DNA from: Lentinus brumalis
Taxonomy: Eukaryota; Basidiomycota; Agaricomycetes; Polyporales; Polyporaceae
Direction: 5' to 3'
Assembly: GCA_001792895.1 (NCBI GenBank)
Contig: MARA01000018.1
Location: 558,001 to 622,000, forward strand
Length of the DNA stretch: 64,000 nt
A program made the position numbers and the translations under genes. This document shows positions 49,890 through 62,598 of this stretch, in pieces (the stretch's first letter is position 1; every line of letters begins with the position of its first letter). The notes beneath the pieces were generated by a model. That model saw only the letters and a program-made list of their open reading frames with translations. It had not been told where the DNA came from and did not search any database.

Positions 49890-51042
49890 ATGGCACAGTC
49901 ACAAGAGAAGGCGAGCGCACCAATCAACGTGAAGTTGCTCCTCATCGGCAACTCCTCTGTCGGGAAGAGCAGTCTGCTGCTCCGTTTCTCAGACGAGCAG
50001 TGGTTGCCGGAGGATGAGTCGAGCGCAACGATAGGTGTCGACTTCCGGGTGAGTAGCCCCAATTTGTTCTTCTCCAGGCGATCCCGGTCGCCTCGCTCTC
50101 CGTGGAGGACGAAGTCTCGTGCGCGGACGCATTGGTTGATATTATCGTCGTGCGCATGGGCATACTGCCGGGTCTTCATTGGGTATGGCACCAGAGATGA
50201 GACCCAATGCTGGGACACACGGAGAGCTACCCCTGTTCGTACGTTTCCAAGGATAGTGTTACTAAACGCACCTCCGCTGCAGGTACACAAGATGGACGTA
50301 AAGGGCAAGAAGGTTAAGCTGAGCATATGGGTGCGTCATAACCGCCATCCACTCCCAACCCTGACGCTCAACTGTGAAGCGACTGCCTTAGGACACTGCG
50401 GGGCAGGAGCGCTTCCGGACAATCACGTCCTCGTACTACCGCGGCGCGCAGGGCGTCATCCTCGTATACGACGTCGCGAACCGCGAGTCCTTCGAGGCGC
50501 TCCCGAAGTGGTTCGCCGAGCTCGAGACATACGTCTCGAGCGCGGTCGTCAAGATCATCGTAGGGAACAAGGTGGACAAGGTGCGTCGGCGTCCTTGGTC
50601 TTGTCGTGTCTGACTCTCATGTCTGACCACCTCCCACCCACCCCACGCGCAGGAGTTCTCGCGCCAAGTGCCCGCGTCAGAAGGCCAGGCGTTCGCCACG
50701 CGGATGAACGCCCTCTTCGTCGAGGCGTCCGCCAAGACGGCCGTCGGCGTCCAGGAAGCGTTCCGCGACGTGGTCGAGCGCATCCTCGACACGCCCGAGC
50801 TCTGGCAGACCGGCGGCGGGCGCAAGTCGACCTCGGGTGCTGGCTCCGGCGCTGGGAGGAGAAGCGGCGACGGCATGCCCGGGGGCATCGACCTCAGCAA
50901 GGAGCCCGAGGAGACGGAGGGCGGGGGGCTCATGTTGAGCGCGAGTGGGGTTGGCGCAACGAGTGCTCCGTGTCCCGTGTTTCTGCGTTTCTGCGACGGA
51001 GCCAGACGGGCCTTCGCCGATCGTGCTTTTCACGGCGACTGA
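49890..51042 (+). CDS. Rab-family small GTPase (Rab18-like), C-terminus out of frame
   Basis: Membrane-traffic GTPase. Motifs: P-loop [17 protein letters not shown], switch [27 protein letters not shown], switch [28 protein letters not shown] and [14 protein letters not shown]. Four exons; intron 1 (about 50049-50281) is unusually long at around 233 nt. The hypervariable tail is Gly/Ser-rich ([18 protein letters not shown]) and leads to [13 protein letters not shown]. As written the frame then runs on into sequence that has no place in a Rab, to a stop at 51042, with no prenylation cysteine at the end. Removing one G from the G6 run 50923-50928 (or adding two) gives EGGGSC and a stop at 50938, a plausible geranylgeranylation end. 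Rab18-like is inferred from the effector regions. Confidence 0.88.
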
Positions 51043-51245
51043 TATTGACGTTCTGGACCCGTTCAGGTCTACATTTCACGACCTCTGTATAGATATAATT
51101 CGACATATAGTCATACCCCTGCAGAGACGCTCCGTGCTTCCTTGAGTCCGCTAGGGCTCGATGCAAGCTCGATGGGACTTGTGCATAGTTTGGTCGCTTT
51201 TAGAGAGAGCACCGTTGTGGACAATGCACAAACAAATGATACCGT

Positions 51246-51348
51246 GCTTGGATGGCTCAGTTGGTTAGAGCGCAGGTCTCATACGGAATGTATGACCATC
51301 TTGTGATGGGCAATCCTGAGGTCGTGAGTTCGATCCTCACTCCGAGCA
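51246..51348 (+). tRNA. tRNA-Met(CAU), intron-containing, copy 2
   Basis: Same mature sequence as copy 1 except for the T stem, here GTGAG/CTCAC. The intron is 29 nt with GTATG pairing to CATAC and a second hairpin CCATC/GATGG. Internal A box (TGGCTCAGTTGG) and B box (GTTCGATCC) are intact. T5 terminator at about 51368. Confidence 0.94.
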
Positions 51349-51968
51349 CATGTATGATCAGGGAACTCTTTTTCTTGACGGTAACCCTACGAATGTCGCC
51401 TTTGTCTCCGTTAGAGGCCCCGTTCATGTTCCGGCGGTCTGAACATCTGACAACCACGATACCGTGCGGATTGAGTTGGGCCTGAACCATCCCTTTCACG
51501 GAGGGGTGGTACTAGTACACGGATATCCGGATATTGCGCCTGAAGCGGCAGGCCCGAGGGTCCCCGAGCACGACGTTTTCCATGCACGTCTATTCCTGAT
51601 GCGTATCCTGATTTGCATCCTGCGTTTCATCTCACTCCAGACCGCCGCACCAACTAGGTATATACCACCACGAGGCATCCGAAAGCACTCCTCGACCCTG
51701 AGTATCCATCCCGACGAACCCCAGGCTCTATCAGCCTGAGTGAGAGTCGCCGCCGCCAGACCATCCAGATATCTCGCACCCTTCCCTCTCTCGCCAGCAC
51801 GCCGTGGTCATCCATTAGATCAGACATATATTCCGTAAGATGTGGCGACGAGGTGGTAGTACAAAGAGGGGGATCCATCCAAGCGAGAAGAGAACGAAAA
51901 CGTCTAGAAGTACAACGAGGAGCCCACCCATCCACTCCCACTCCCACTCCCAGTCTCTACGCCTCACC
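51349..51968. other. Intergenic, 620 bp
   Basis: tRNA 3' flank with T5 terminator, then DNA without a supported gene. Confidence 0.45.
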
Positions 51969-52178
51969 ATGACCGCGACTCAGTCGAGCACGACGACCCC
52001 TCATCAGCCGAGACGCACATCGAGCCAGACCGAAGAAGACGTGTACGCGAAGTTACTGGCGAAGGACTTGATACCGGACGAGTACGCGCCGAGGGGACGG
52101 CGCGGGCAGCGGGGGATGAGCCGGAGCCTCGGACTCAGAACGGCCACGACAGCGAGTACGCGGTCGCCTCCTGGATGA
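51969..52178 (+). CDS. Possible small hypothetical ORF
   Basis: ATG frame of about 69 codons (MTATQSSTTTPHQPRR, EEDVYAKLLAKDLIPDEYAP). After DEYAP it has lower coding quality. One extra G in the G5 run 52111-52115 would lengthen it to end near 52300 with [14 protein letters not shown] and a Ser run. That extension lies antisense to the C-terminal exon of fungalysin, so it may be an artefact of the strand opposite the protease. Low confidence. Confidence 0.2.
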   Translation: MTATQSSTTTPHQPRRTSSQTEEDVYAKLLAKDLIPDEYAPRGRRGQRGMSRSLGLRTATTASTRSPPG

Positions 52179-54852
52179 CCCAGGAGAGCCATGGCCAGTC
52201 GTCGTCGTCGTCATCACCATCATCATCGCCGTCGCCCGGAGCGGGGTCCGAGGGAGGAGGTACGTCGCTGCTGCACTCGGCAGGCGTGCGGAAGCCCTGA
52301 CACGCGAACATTCTATTAGGACACCGAGCATCCCACAGCAAAAGGGTGAACTTACGTTGCTGCGGACTCCTCCGCCCCATGGGGTGCGGCCCTCGACCTT
52401 CGAGTCGACACCGAGACCGCGCGAGGCGAACGCCTCCCAGATGTCGCAGACGTTCTCGCCGCCGGTGAGCGTCTTGTCCGCGGCGATGATCGCGTCGCGG
52501 GCGTCGAAGAACGACGGACGGCAGGGCTGAAGCTTCATGCCGTCGATGACGAGCTGAACGATGAGCGAGTTGCCGTGCTTCGGCACGAGTGGCTTCGGCT
52601 TGCCGTCCGCGAAGTACTCTTGCTTGCGGTAGAAGTCGCCTTCGGGGATGGTGCCGTCCTCGAGCGGCTTAGGCGGGAAGAGATCGTCGACGAAGCCGTG
52701 CTTCTCGATGAGGCGCTGGGAGACGACCCAGAGCAACTGCGCCCAAACTTCACCGATCGCGTGGACACCCCAGTAGCCGGGCTTGTCGAGGGTCTTGTAG
52801 GTCGACGGATTGATGGTCTCGTTCTGTGTGAAATGAAATTTGAGCTGATGTATTGAGACGATGCGAAAGTGGAGTACATACCAGGGAGTAAGGGAAGTTA
52901 CGGATACCCTTCTCCTGATTCGCGGCCCAAGAACCCATGGCGTAGTCGGAGTAGTTCTTGTTACTGCGGATAGTCGTAGCCAAGAAATCTATACAACACA
53001 GTCAGGTCATACGAGGTGAGGATGATGAGTGTGCCTACCGCCCCAGCCTTCGCCCATGCCGCCGGATTCGCCCCAGCCGAGACAGCCGGAGTTGGCGGGT
53101 CCGCCAGTGAGACGCGTGCTCAAGCCGTGCGCCAGCTCGTGGATGACGATACCAGCCTCGAGGTCACCATCGCGGTAGGGGTTGGCCGTGTTCCAAAGGT
53201 ACATCCTGCAACGACCGTTCTGACCATCAGGCGGGGTCATGAAGTTGGCGTTGTTGTAACCGCTGCCGTCCTGGGCGTTAGCAATGACCGCATCGTTCTC
53301 TTGACCGCCGCGACCGAAGTTGTGCTGCTGAAAGTTACCGGAGACCTCGTCGAAGCCGTAGCGGTAGAAGAGATCGTGAACCATGTTAGAGGTGTAGAAG
53401 AGCTGCGTCACGGTGACGTTAATGTATTTCTTCGCCTCCTCGAGTGCGTCCTCCGCGTCGGTCTCCTTCGGGTCGTACTTGAAGTCGAATACCTTGTCGG
53501 AACCGGCATCAGGACGGTAGTTGTTGAGCCAGTTGTTGCGGCCCTCCCAGTCCTCATGGGCGAAGACGTTGTTGCCCCAGGTCGTCGACGTGTTCCGAAT
53601 CTTCGACGCATCCTTCAGACGAAGATGGAGCGACTGGGGTCGTTCCCGTAGGGAAGAGCATGCCAACCGATAGGAGACGCGAGCGAGTCGAAATTCTCCT
53701 TCTGGATGGAACGCTCGCCAACCGAGGGGTCGTTGACGCCCCAGGCGAAAACGTTGTAGGTGGCGCCCTCCGGCTCCTTGGGAACGGGTGCGAAAGGAAC
53801 AGGGGAGTCAGACGCCCAGTCGACTACCGATATGATACGGTGCGGCGCCTCGGCAGAGACAGCGGCCTCGTACCAGTTGTCTTGCATCTCGACCTCAAAC
53901 TGGGTGCACAAGACTGATCAGATGTGAACCAAGAGACGACCGAATGACTATCCAAACATACCTTCCACACGAGCTGCAGGGTGTTCGTATCGCCCGTCGG
54001 GACCTGGACGAACGCAAGACGACCCTTAACGGGGTTGACGGCGTCGGGCACGTTCTCGACAGTGAAGGAGGGAGGGTGGTTCCCGGCGAGATGGTGTTCG
54101 AATGTGACGCGCATCTCAGGAAGGAACTTGCCTGGGTTGCCCATGAGCTCGGCGCTGAGCTCCTGGTTGGGAGTGGCAGCGATCATGAACTGCAGGAGAG
54201 CCTTGGTAACGTCGCTGGAGGCATAGTCCTCCGCAGCAGCGAAGTCAGGATGGTCCGCCATGACATCAGGGATATGCACGGTCTCGCAATTCCAGTTGTA
54301 GATCAACCCGAGCTGTCGGAGGGCCCTGCGACCATCGCTCTCAACACCCGCCTCGGGATCGAGCTCCTGGAACTGGGCGGTGATCTCCTGGAAGAGAGAG
54401 TCGCAGTACTCGAGATGGGGGTTCACAGCACGCTGCTCAGCGAAGAGCTGTGCGCCCTGGGGACGGAAGAACGAGTCACCATATGAGAGCACGACGCCAT
54501 CCTTGATGTTGACATTGATGTCGCCGTCAGCGACCTCAATGCCGTTCACGTACTGACGGACGAAGATATGGGTGACACCGGTGGCAGCGTCGGTATAGGA
54601 GTCCTTGCGGATCTCGAAGGCTCCGTCGGGGATGTCGCGGACGAGATCCTCCACAAAGAGGCGTGCGACCTCGTAGGGGTCCTCGCTGGAGCGGAGGAGG
54701 CTGGCGTGGTATACGGGGTTGGTGTGGTACGCGGCATGGGGGAGAACGGGCCCAAAGCTCATGGTCTTGCGACGGGAGGTGGCATGCGAGTCGTGAGCGA
54801 GTGCACCCGCGAGGCCGGCGGCAGCGACAGCAGCGACGAACAAACGACGCAT
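52135..54852 (-). CDS. Fungalysin, extracellular metalloprotease (M36)
   Basis: Secreted zinc protease. The signal peptide [19 protein letters not shown] is followed by a propeptide of the FTP type ([20 protein letters not shown]) and the M36 catalytic domain: [56 protein letters not shown], the zinc site [19 protein letters not shown] with the third ligand region [10 protein letters not shown], then [14 protein letters not shown] and [10 protein letters not shown]. Introns lie near 53902-53960, 52988-53037, 52822-52881 and 52293-52352. The last exon gives [14 protein letters not shown] plus an unusual Asp-rich tail ([11 protein letters not shown]) to TGA at 52135. The frame breaks at the G4 run 53636-53639 (C4 on the coding strand). 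One extra C gives [20 protein letters not shown] and rejoins the catalytic domain. Apart from that, intact. Confidence 0.93.
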
Positions 54853-55512
54853 GCTGAAAAGAAGGGAATGGAAGTGAGTTGTGAGGCGGTAGAAGGGCTC
54901 CCCGACGGTGAAGGGGGGAGGTGGTGGTTGGGGAGAGGGAGGCCTCCGCGCGTCCCCGCCTCTTATCTACCAACTCCGGGGCCCCACGCGACGCTGGCCA
55001 CCCGTATTAGGTCAGTCAAACGCCCAATATGGCGTCGCGCAGCCGCTTCCTGCCGCTTCACATCCCGTCACACCATTCCCACGCCCCATCCCGCTGCTCC
55101 AGCGCTGCGTGCCCGACTCAGCTTGCTCCGAGTCTGAGCTCACGTTGCAGCTGGCATGCTAGGCAGCTTGGAGAGGTCCCCATAAGCAGCCCGATTGTCC
55201 AAAGGCACGCTGGCTTCGTCCACCTGGCAAGCGAGCGCCGGCGTATATGACAACACCATCCGTGTCACTTTCTGTGTCATCTTGCGTGTATCACACGAGC
55301 TGGGGTCCGCACGCAGCACCCCCTTTTTGCGCACTGTGGAACGACGGGCTGTGCTCTCGGTGCATCAACGGCCCCTGTAGCATCGTTCGGGGTCAGTTCC
55401 GTTCCGTCCTTGTCTAGTGACTCGTGAGTTTGCTTGTCGTTATCGCATGCAACTGCAGGGTATGCCCAGAGTGTCGCACGGATTCAGGCACAATGAGGCC
55501 GAACGTGGTATC
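54853..55512. other. Intergenic upstream of fungalysin
   Basis: 660 bp with the protease promoter. No TATA box stands out. Nothing coding was found. Confidence 0.45.
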
Positions 55513-55614
55513 GCTTGGATGGCTCAGTTGGTTAGAGCGCAGGTCTCATACGTCACGTATGACCACTTTGTGTGGGCAATCCTGAGGTCATGAGTTCGAT
55601 CCTCATTCCGAGCA
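55513..55614 (+). tRNA. tRNA-Met(CAU), intron-containing, copy 3
   Basis: Mature sequence as copy 1 (T stem ATGAG/CTCAT). The 28-nt intron gives a perfect CATACG/CGTATG stem with the anticodon side and a second hairpin CCAC/GTGG. T7 terminator at about 55634. Confidence 0.94.
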
Positions 55615-56024
55615 GCAGTGGCTTAACAAGTTCTTTTTTTGATTTTTCCTCTGTCCTGGTCCACACCTTCAGCTGCTGTCGAGATGTTGACATCCGACAA
55701 GCCTCGCTCCCTTAGACCCGCGAACCGCAGTCCTATTTCACGCGGTGTATTCACCAGGCATGCAGATACTTATGGAACTTTCCAGGTGGCCCACTCCGAG
55801 TCTTGCCCGGTACCCACTCGCGCCCAGTCTCTGGGATGCGATGCCACCTTGCGGCCAATTTCGCGGGCCCAAGGCCAATGACATCCGCCGCTACATAGCG
55901 GTTTGCAGTTGCGGAACTACTTACTAGTAAGTACCCAGTGCCGCCGGGCTGGGAGTCGCAGCAGCTGAATCGCAGGTATTCTCAACCGTAGCCGCATGGG
56001 CAGCGCACTGTGCCAGCCCTTGTC
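55615..56024. other. Intergenic, 410 bp, with 16-bp palindrome
   Basis: No gene recognised. It contains the perfect inverted repeat TACTTACTAGTAAGTA at 55918-55933. Confidence 0.5.
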
Positions 56025-56640
56025 ATGCCCATCAATGTTCTCAAGCATTATCCTACGACCATCCTACCTGGCTTCTACAGTCCAGACTCCAGAGGTGCCA
56101 GGTAGTTCGCAGTCCGAGTTGGAGGCGACGCTCCTCGGAGGAGAACTCGCGCGGGATCCTCTGCGCTACCGAGACACAGCAGATCGCCGCGTACGCCCAA
56201 GAGAAGCTCGCGAACGCCCATCGTGTCGCTCTGGTGTCCAGTGCGGCGCTGCTCGAGCAGCAGAGAGTGCTCGCTGCGTTCACGTCGCACGATCCGGAGG
56301 CGAGTTCCATGCCTGCAGATTCCGACGAGTGGCCGCGGCGTATGACATCAAAGGGAGCCATTTTCGCGACTTGGAGCACACTGGGGACAACATCGCCCTC
56401 CTTGTGACCGGGCGGCGCATCGCGAGACGGCATCCTCCGACCCGGTACAAGATTGATCTGAGGAACTTGAAACTGAACGGGACGGATGACGATCGCAGGG
56501 AAGGGCGGAGAGACGCATCGGATCGTGTGTTACATACCGGTAGTCTCTTTTGGCGTCAGTACTGTATGTCCATGGAAGCTTACTTACCATCATTCATGGA
56601 CTGCTTGCATCCGCAACCGAAGGGAGGCTAGGGTGGCTGA
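56025..56640 (+). pseudogene. Decayed or misread gene, several indels
   Basis: Protein-like pieces lie in successive frames: MPINVLKHYPTTILPGFYSP, then SSQSELEATLLGGELAR, then CATETQQIAAYAQEKLANAH, RVALVSSAALLEQQRVLAAF and TSHDPEASSMPADSDEW, then AYDIKGSHFRDLEHTGDNIA, LLVTGRRIARRHPPTRYKID and LRNLKLNGTDDDRR. They are linked by about three one-base indels: near 56101, at the GGG 56153-56155, and near 56330-56340. The indels point in both directions, unlike the other broken genes here. A frame is formally open from 55996 to 56631, but its middle is an Arg/Cys-rich out-of-frame reading. The family was not recognised and the true 3' end is unclear. Confidence 0.45.
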
Positions 56641-57015
56641 CGAACGGCGGGAACCAGGGGGCAAGCGGGCCTTGCCGTTTCTGCGGGCAGGCCAACAATA
56701 TCTGACATCGTCGGCTTCCGAGTCCTCAGCCAGTCTAAGGGCCTACAAATTCTGCTCGCGGCGCGACGAACTTCAGTCAGTATACAATCGCTATCAAGGA
56801 AAGCGGGGACTATACCTCTCCGGTGTGTTCGCCAAGGCGTAGTACCCATGGCGGTGAATACCGAGTTCGTTGCAGCATCGAAGGACCGGCCTTGGAAGTG
56901 GCCGACACCCGGTCAAGATCTTGGAACGAGCGTAGTTTCTCCTTGCATAACCGATAGATATCTAGTAGTACATGTTGTTTCTGTTTCTCGACTCATCGCA
57001 TCAGTACGCTCAACT
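56641..57015. other. Intergenic, 375 bp
   Basis: 3' flanks of the decayed gene and of homocysteine synthase 2. A short frame ending RYQGKRGLYLSGVFAKA at about 56842 could be a terminal exon of the decayed gene, but no splice path was established. Confidence 0.35.
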
Positions 57016-58982
<1,967 letters not shown>

Positions 58983-58997
58983 TCATGGCGAGGAGAC

Positions 58998-59004
58998 CTA
59001 TATA
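58998..59004 (-). promoter_or_regulatory. TATA box of homocysteine synthase gene 2
   Basis: TATATAG on the minus strand, 41-47 bp upstream of the ATG at 58957, the same spacing as for copy 1. Confidence 0.45.
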
Positions 59005-60656
59005 GCGGTTGAGACCTCCTCCTGATCCATCGGCAGTACGTACACTTACGTCCAGCCCGCAGCGGGTGTGAAAGGCCGCAATTGTGTCTACAGGTACGAA
59101 CGCTCAGTCGGGCGACTGGTGGAAGTGCAATGCCCTATCTCACTCACTATGCAGAATGTGATCCAGCAGCGTGACGCCCATTGAGTCAGCCTCTTCGAAC
59201 GCACCTTCTTCCTGTGCGCGGCTAGCGGATCACCTGTACACCTGAGAGCGAGCCAGAAGACACCGCAAAGGCACCCTGCTGGGGTTCTCCATTGTAGCGA
59301 TAAGATATACTACGCCACAAAGCGGGTGAGTGAACAATTGCCATGGCGTTGTATGGTCATGCAGACGGACCTGGGCCGGGCGGACGCTCTGCGGGGAACG
59401 AAAAGCACGTTCATGGAAGCGAAGCGTCGGCGCAGTAGTGGCATCGTCGGCATACTTGGGAACCGCGCTGAATCATCGTTCTCGAGTTATTGTACTTGGG
59501 GTACACCGGTGTTGAAGAAGTGAGAAGCAAGCGTCAATGTCGGGACAGGCTTGGCGAAGGCGTCCTGGCTGAGAAGATCGGCAGCTAATGTTAGAGCCTG
59601 CGTCTCACGTAATTGTGAACCATGCACTCACGCGTCTAGGGTGCCAGCTTCGAGGGCTTGAAGCAGAGGGCGATGCTGCAACGCAAGTTGCCCATTGGCA
59701 GGGGACTCGGACCGCGAACGTGAGGAAGCCAAAGGCCGCAACTTGAAGGACGAGCACAATTGACAGTACTTACTCGCAGTCGCAAGCATCGTCGCGGTGC
59801 TGGCAGGTAGAGCACAGTCCACGTTCAGGGCCTGTGCGTGGCAGGCACACGGTGGACGAAACTTCGACGAAACATGCGAAGACATGAAGTCGAAGACGTT
59901 GCGGTCGTAAATCAAGTGGTATGATAGTCCTCAAGTACCCTCAGTATCTCCTCTAGGTAGACATATTGGGCGAGATCGCTGTGCGGGCCTATTGAGAATG
60001 GTCGGAGGACGGCCTTGAATGTTACGCAGACTCGACAACATAGCAGAATACCCGCCGTGCATCCAGCAGGAACCAAATTTGGGCGTGCACGGCGCGCTGC
60101 GGCGCACCGTGCCCGCCCTGGTCTCTGAGTCTCAGGTCCCTGAAAAGCTCCACACGTACGTAGTGTGCAACTGCCCACAAAAATGCGGGCACTCAGGTCT
60201 CAGGTGGCATGTCCAATTGTCCTCAGGGAACCCCGGAAGGGAAACCATTGGTTGAAACTCAACATTGAGACCTGAGTTCCAAATTTCTCAGATAGCTGCA
60301 GGATGGTTATAGTAATCAGCATGATATCTTTTTGCTTGAAGACGCACACAATATGTGAGTTGTCGCGCGTTAAAAGCAGGAGGGGGAGAGAGGAGGCCTG
60401 AGAGTCAGAGTACTTGCATGGTGAAGCAGAGGCCTATACGCCGTGAAGAGACGACACAGCAATACGACGCCTTCAGCCATACAGCTCGCTGGAACCCATT
60501 TGTCTTCTCACACCTTACGAATCCTGCGTGAAGAGTGTTAACGTTGTAGAAACGGCACGCTGGCGGCTGGACGACCTTAGACCTAATGGTGTGTCTCGTT
60601 GCCTTGTCGAGCTATATACGTCACTCAAAATGCAACCTCATTGATGAAGAGGCCGT
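59005..60656. other. Intergenic, 1.65 kb
   Basis: No supported gene. Short frames here have no conserved features. It includes the promoter of homocysteine synthase 2 at the left end. Confidence 0.5.
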
Positions 60657-60758
60657 GCTTGGATGGCTCAGTTGGTTAGAGCGCAGGTCTCATACTATCG
60701 TATGACCGTCATACGACGGGCAATCCTGAGGTCGTGAGTTCGATCCTCACTCCGAGCA
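60657..60758 (+). tRNA. tRNA-Met(CAU), intron-containing, copy 4
   Basis: Mature sequence as copy 2 (T stem GTGAG/CTCAC). The 28-nt intron pairs GTATG with CATAC and has a second hairpin CCGTC/GACGG. T5 terminator at about 60762. Confidence 0.94.
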
Positions 60759-60895
60759 TAGTTTTTGCACAGCACAGCACCCAACCGGGATACTTACTGT
60801 CCTAGATGCTGCAAAATATCATACGGCCATTGAACGACGCCATGAAGATACCCTTTCGCACGCGCGATGGGAGGCCGAGTAAGTATGACCTCCCG

Positions 60896-62173
60896 TCACC
60901 TTCTCAAACACATCACCTCCCTCCCCAGAGCCTCAACTTCTCGCTGAATGATCGCTGTGACGGCACTCCTGACCCTGGCCATCTCATGCGCCTTTTCTCG
61001 CCCAGCGTCGTCATGCACAGCCTGTGACACCGATGTGCCCAGCCATCCTTGTTGCGCGACAGCACCACTGCGTTCCTCGTCATGCAGTCGTGAAGGCTCC
61101 ACGAGTCCACCAGAATTGCTGACATAGGATGAGGCATCCGGTATCCGTCTTTCACGGATGAGTGTCTGAAGAGTATCTTGGATCTCTTGTGAAGGGACCG
61201 GCTTGCCGAAGGTGATGCTCAGCGCAGCGCCGCGTCGTGGAAAGAACTTGAATGGCGCGGAGCGGCCTTCGGGCATGAGCTTGTCGAAACCTTGGGGAGG
61301 CCATGCTGTGAGGACGCGATGTGACGACCAACGGCGGAAGAACGTACCAGTTAGCCACATCGGAATAATGACAGGCGGTCTCTGCGCCTCCATGATAATC
61401 CGGCCACTGATCATTCTGTCAGCAAGGTGTATACGGTTCGTCGAGGTTTACGCACATGCCCCACTTGAACCGCAGCAAACGTCCTGCGTTCGGACTGTTC
61501 GAGTCGCTAGAGTCCTGATTGACCTTGCCCTCACTGAAAAGATGTATCTGATCGCGCGTGAGCACAATTTACATAGGAACAACGAGAATGCGAAATGCGT
61601 ACCCATTCGCCACGGTTCAGCTTTTCGATGGCAGTGTCAATTGCAGGCTGGAAGATGCCACGCCCTCGAAAGGTCTCGATCACTTGTCCGTAACGGAAGA
61701 AGGTGGAGAAGACACTATCTGACGGGTGTAGAAACTCTGCAGTGAGTACGCAGATGAAGTCCACAGGACAGGAACTTGAGCACGTACGGATTCGTAAACA
61801 TGATATCCGAGGCACCCAGTGTCCACCGCGTCTTCCGGGAGTCTCGATAGAAACGCGCGGGAAGCACTCCCCAAACGACCGGATCGTCTAGCCTGCTTCT
61901 ATGAGTATATTCGCTCGGCCATCCAGCATGGCAAGGAGCTCACGTAGAGATGTGGTTCGACACTAGAAAGCGTCATGGCGCGTACGAGAAGCAGGAACGT
62001 CCGGGAAACTCACTTGTGACGATCCCTCGTCCATTTTTACGCTCATCGTCCTCTAAAGCCTTCACCAGGTTGTCCAGTCCCTTCACCGTCACTGAGGAGC
62101 AGAAGCCGACGTTCAAGAGTGCCTTGCTGAAGAGTCCGACAGCGCTCACGGTCACCTGGGATAGTAAGCTCAT
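60896..62173 (-). CDS. TAZ1: Tafazzin-like cardiolipin transacylase
   Basis: Mitochondrial phospholipid acyltransferase that remodels cardiolipin. Exons join as MSLLSQVTVSAVGLFSKALL, VGFCSSVTVKGLDNLVKALE, then the HX4D catalytic motif in SNHISTLDDPVVWGVLPARF, YRDSR..TRWTLGASDIMFTN, FFSTFFRYGQVIETFRGRGI, FQPAIDTAIEKLNRGEW, KVNQDSSDSNSPNAGRLLRF, IIMEAQRPPVIIPMWLTG, GFDKLMPEGRSAPFKFFPRR and ALSITFGKPVPSQEIQDTL. The C-terminus is a longer, less conserved segment ending VEALGREVMCLRR. The intron between the HIST and LDD codons splits the active-site motif. The start is the first ATG in frame with a hydrophobic N-terminal segment. Confidence 0.9.
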
Positions 62174-62598
62174 GCGGGCAGCGAGAGAACAGTGGCTTCA
62201 AGCGCTGTCAACAGTGTTCACGAAGCTTGGGCATAAACAAGAGGGAGAGGCGACCTGAGACTTGAAAAGCTTGGGACTGACAGTGAAGAGGACGGAGGCA
62301 GCTCGGGCCGCGCCGAGCTGCGACGTATTTCTAGACGCCCAATGCACCTCAGCGCTCCGCTGCCTTCCGCTGCCTTTCAGCCAACCTCCATCTCCTTCAT
62401 TCGGAGGACTAGCCCATCCTTGTCAACCTCCGATATGATATGCAGCCCGTGTAGAGCCTGCTCGGGTTCTGCGAGTGGTCGAAATACAGGAGGACTTATA
62501 ACCACTTCTGCCATGTCACAAATTGCACCGCGGCGTGACCATTTGGAATACATTCGCTCTGACGCGGGACACCCTTGTTCCCATCCCACCACAACGTC
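62174..62598. promoter_or_regulatory. Divergent promoter region (tafazzin / methyltransferase)
   Basis: 425 bp between two divergent start codons. No TATA box or named motif was seen. Confidence 0.45.
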
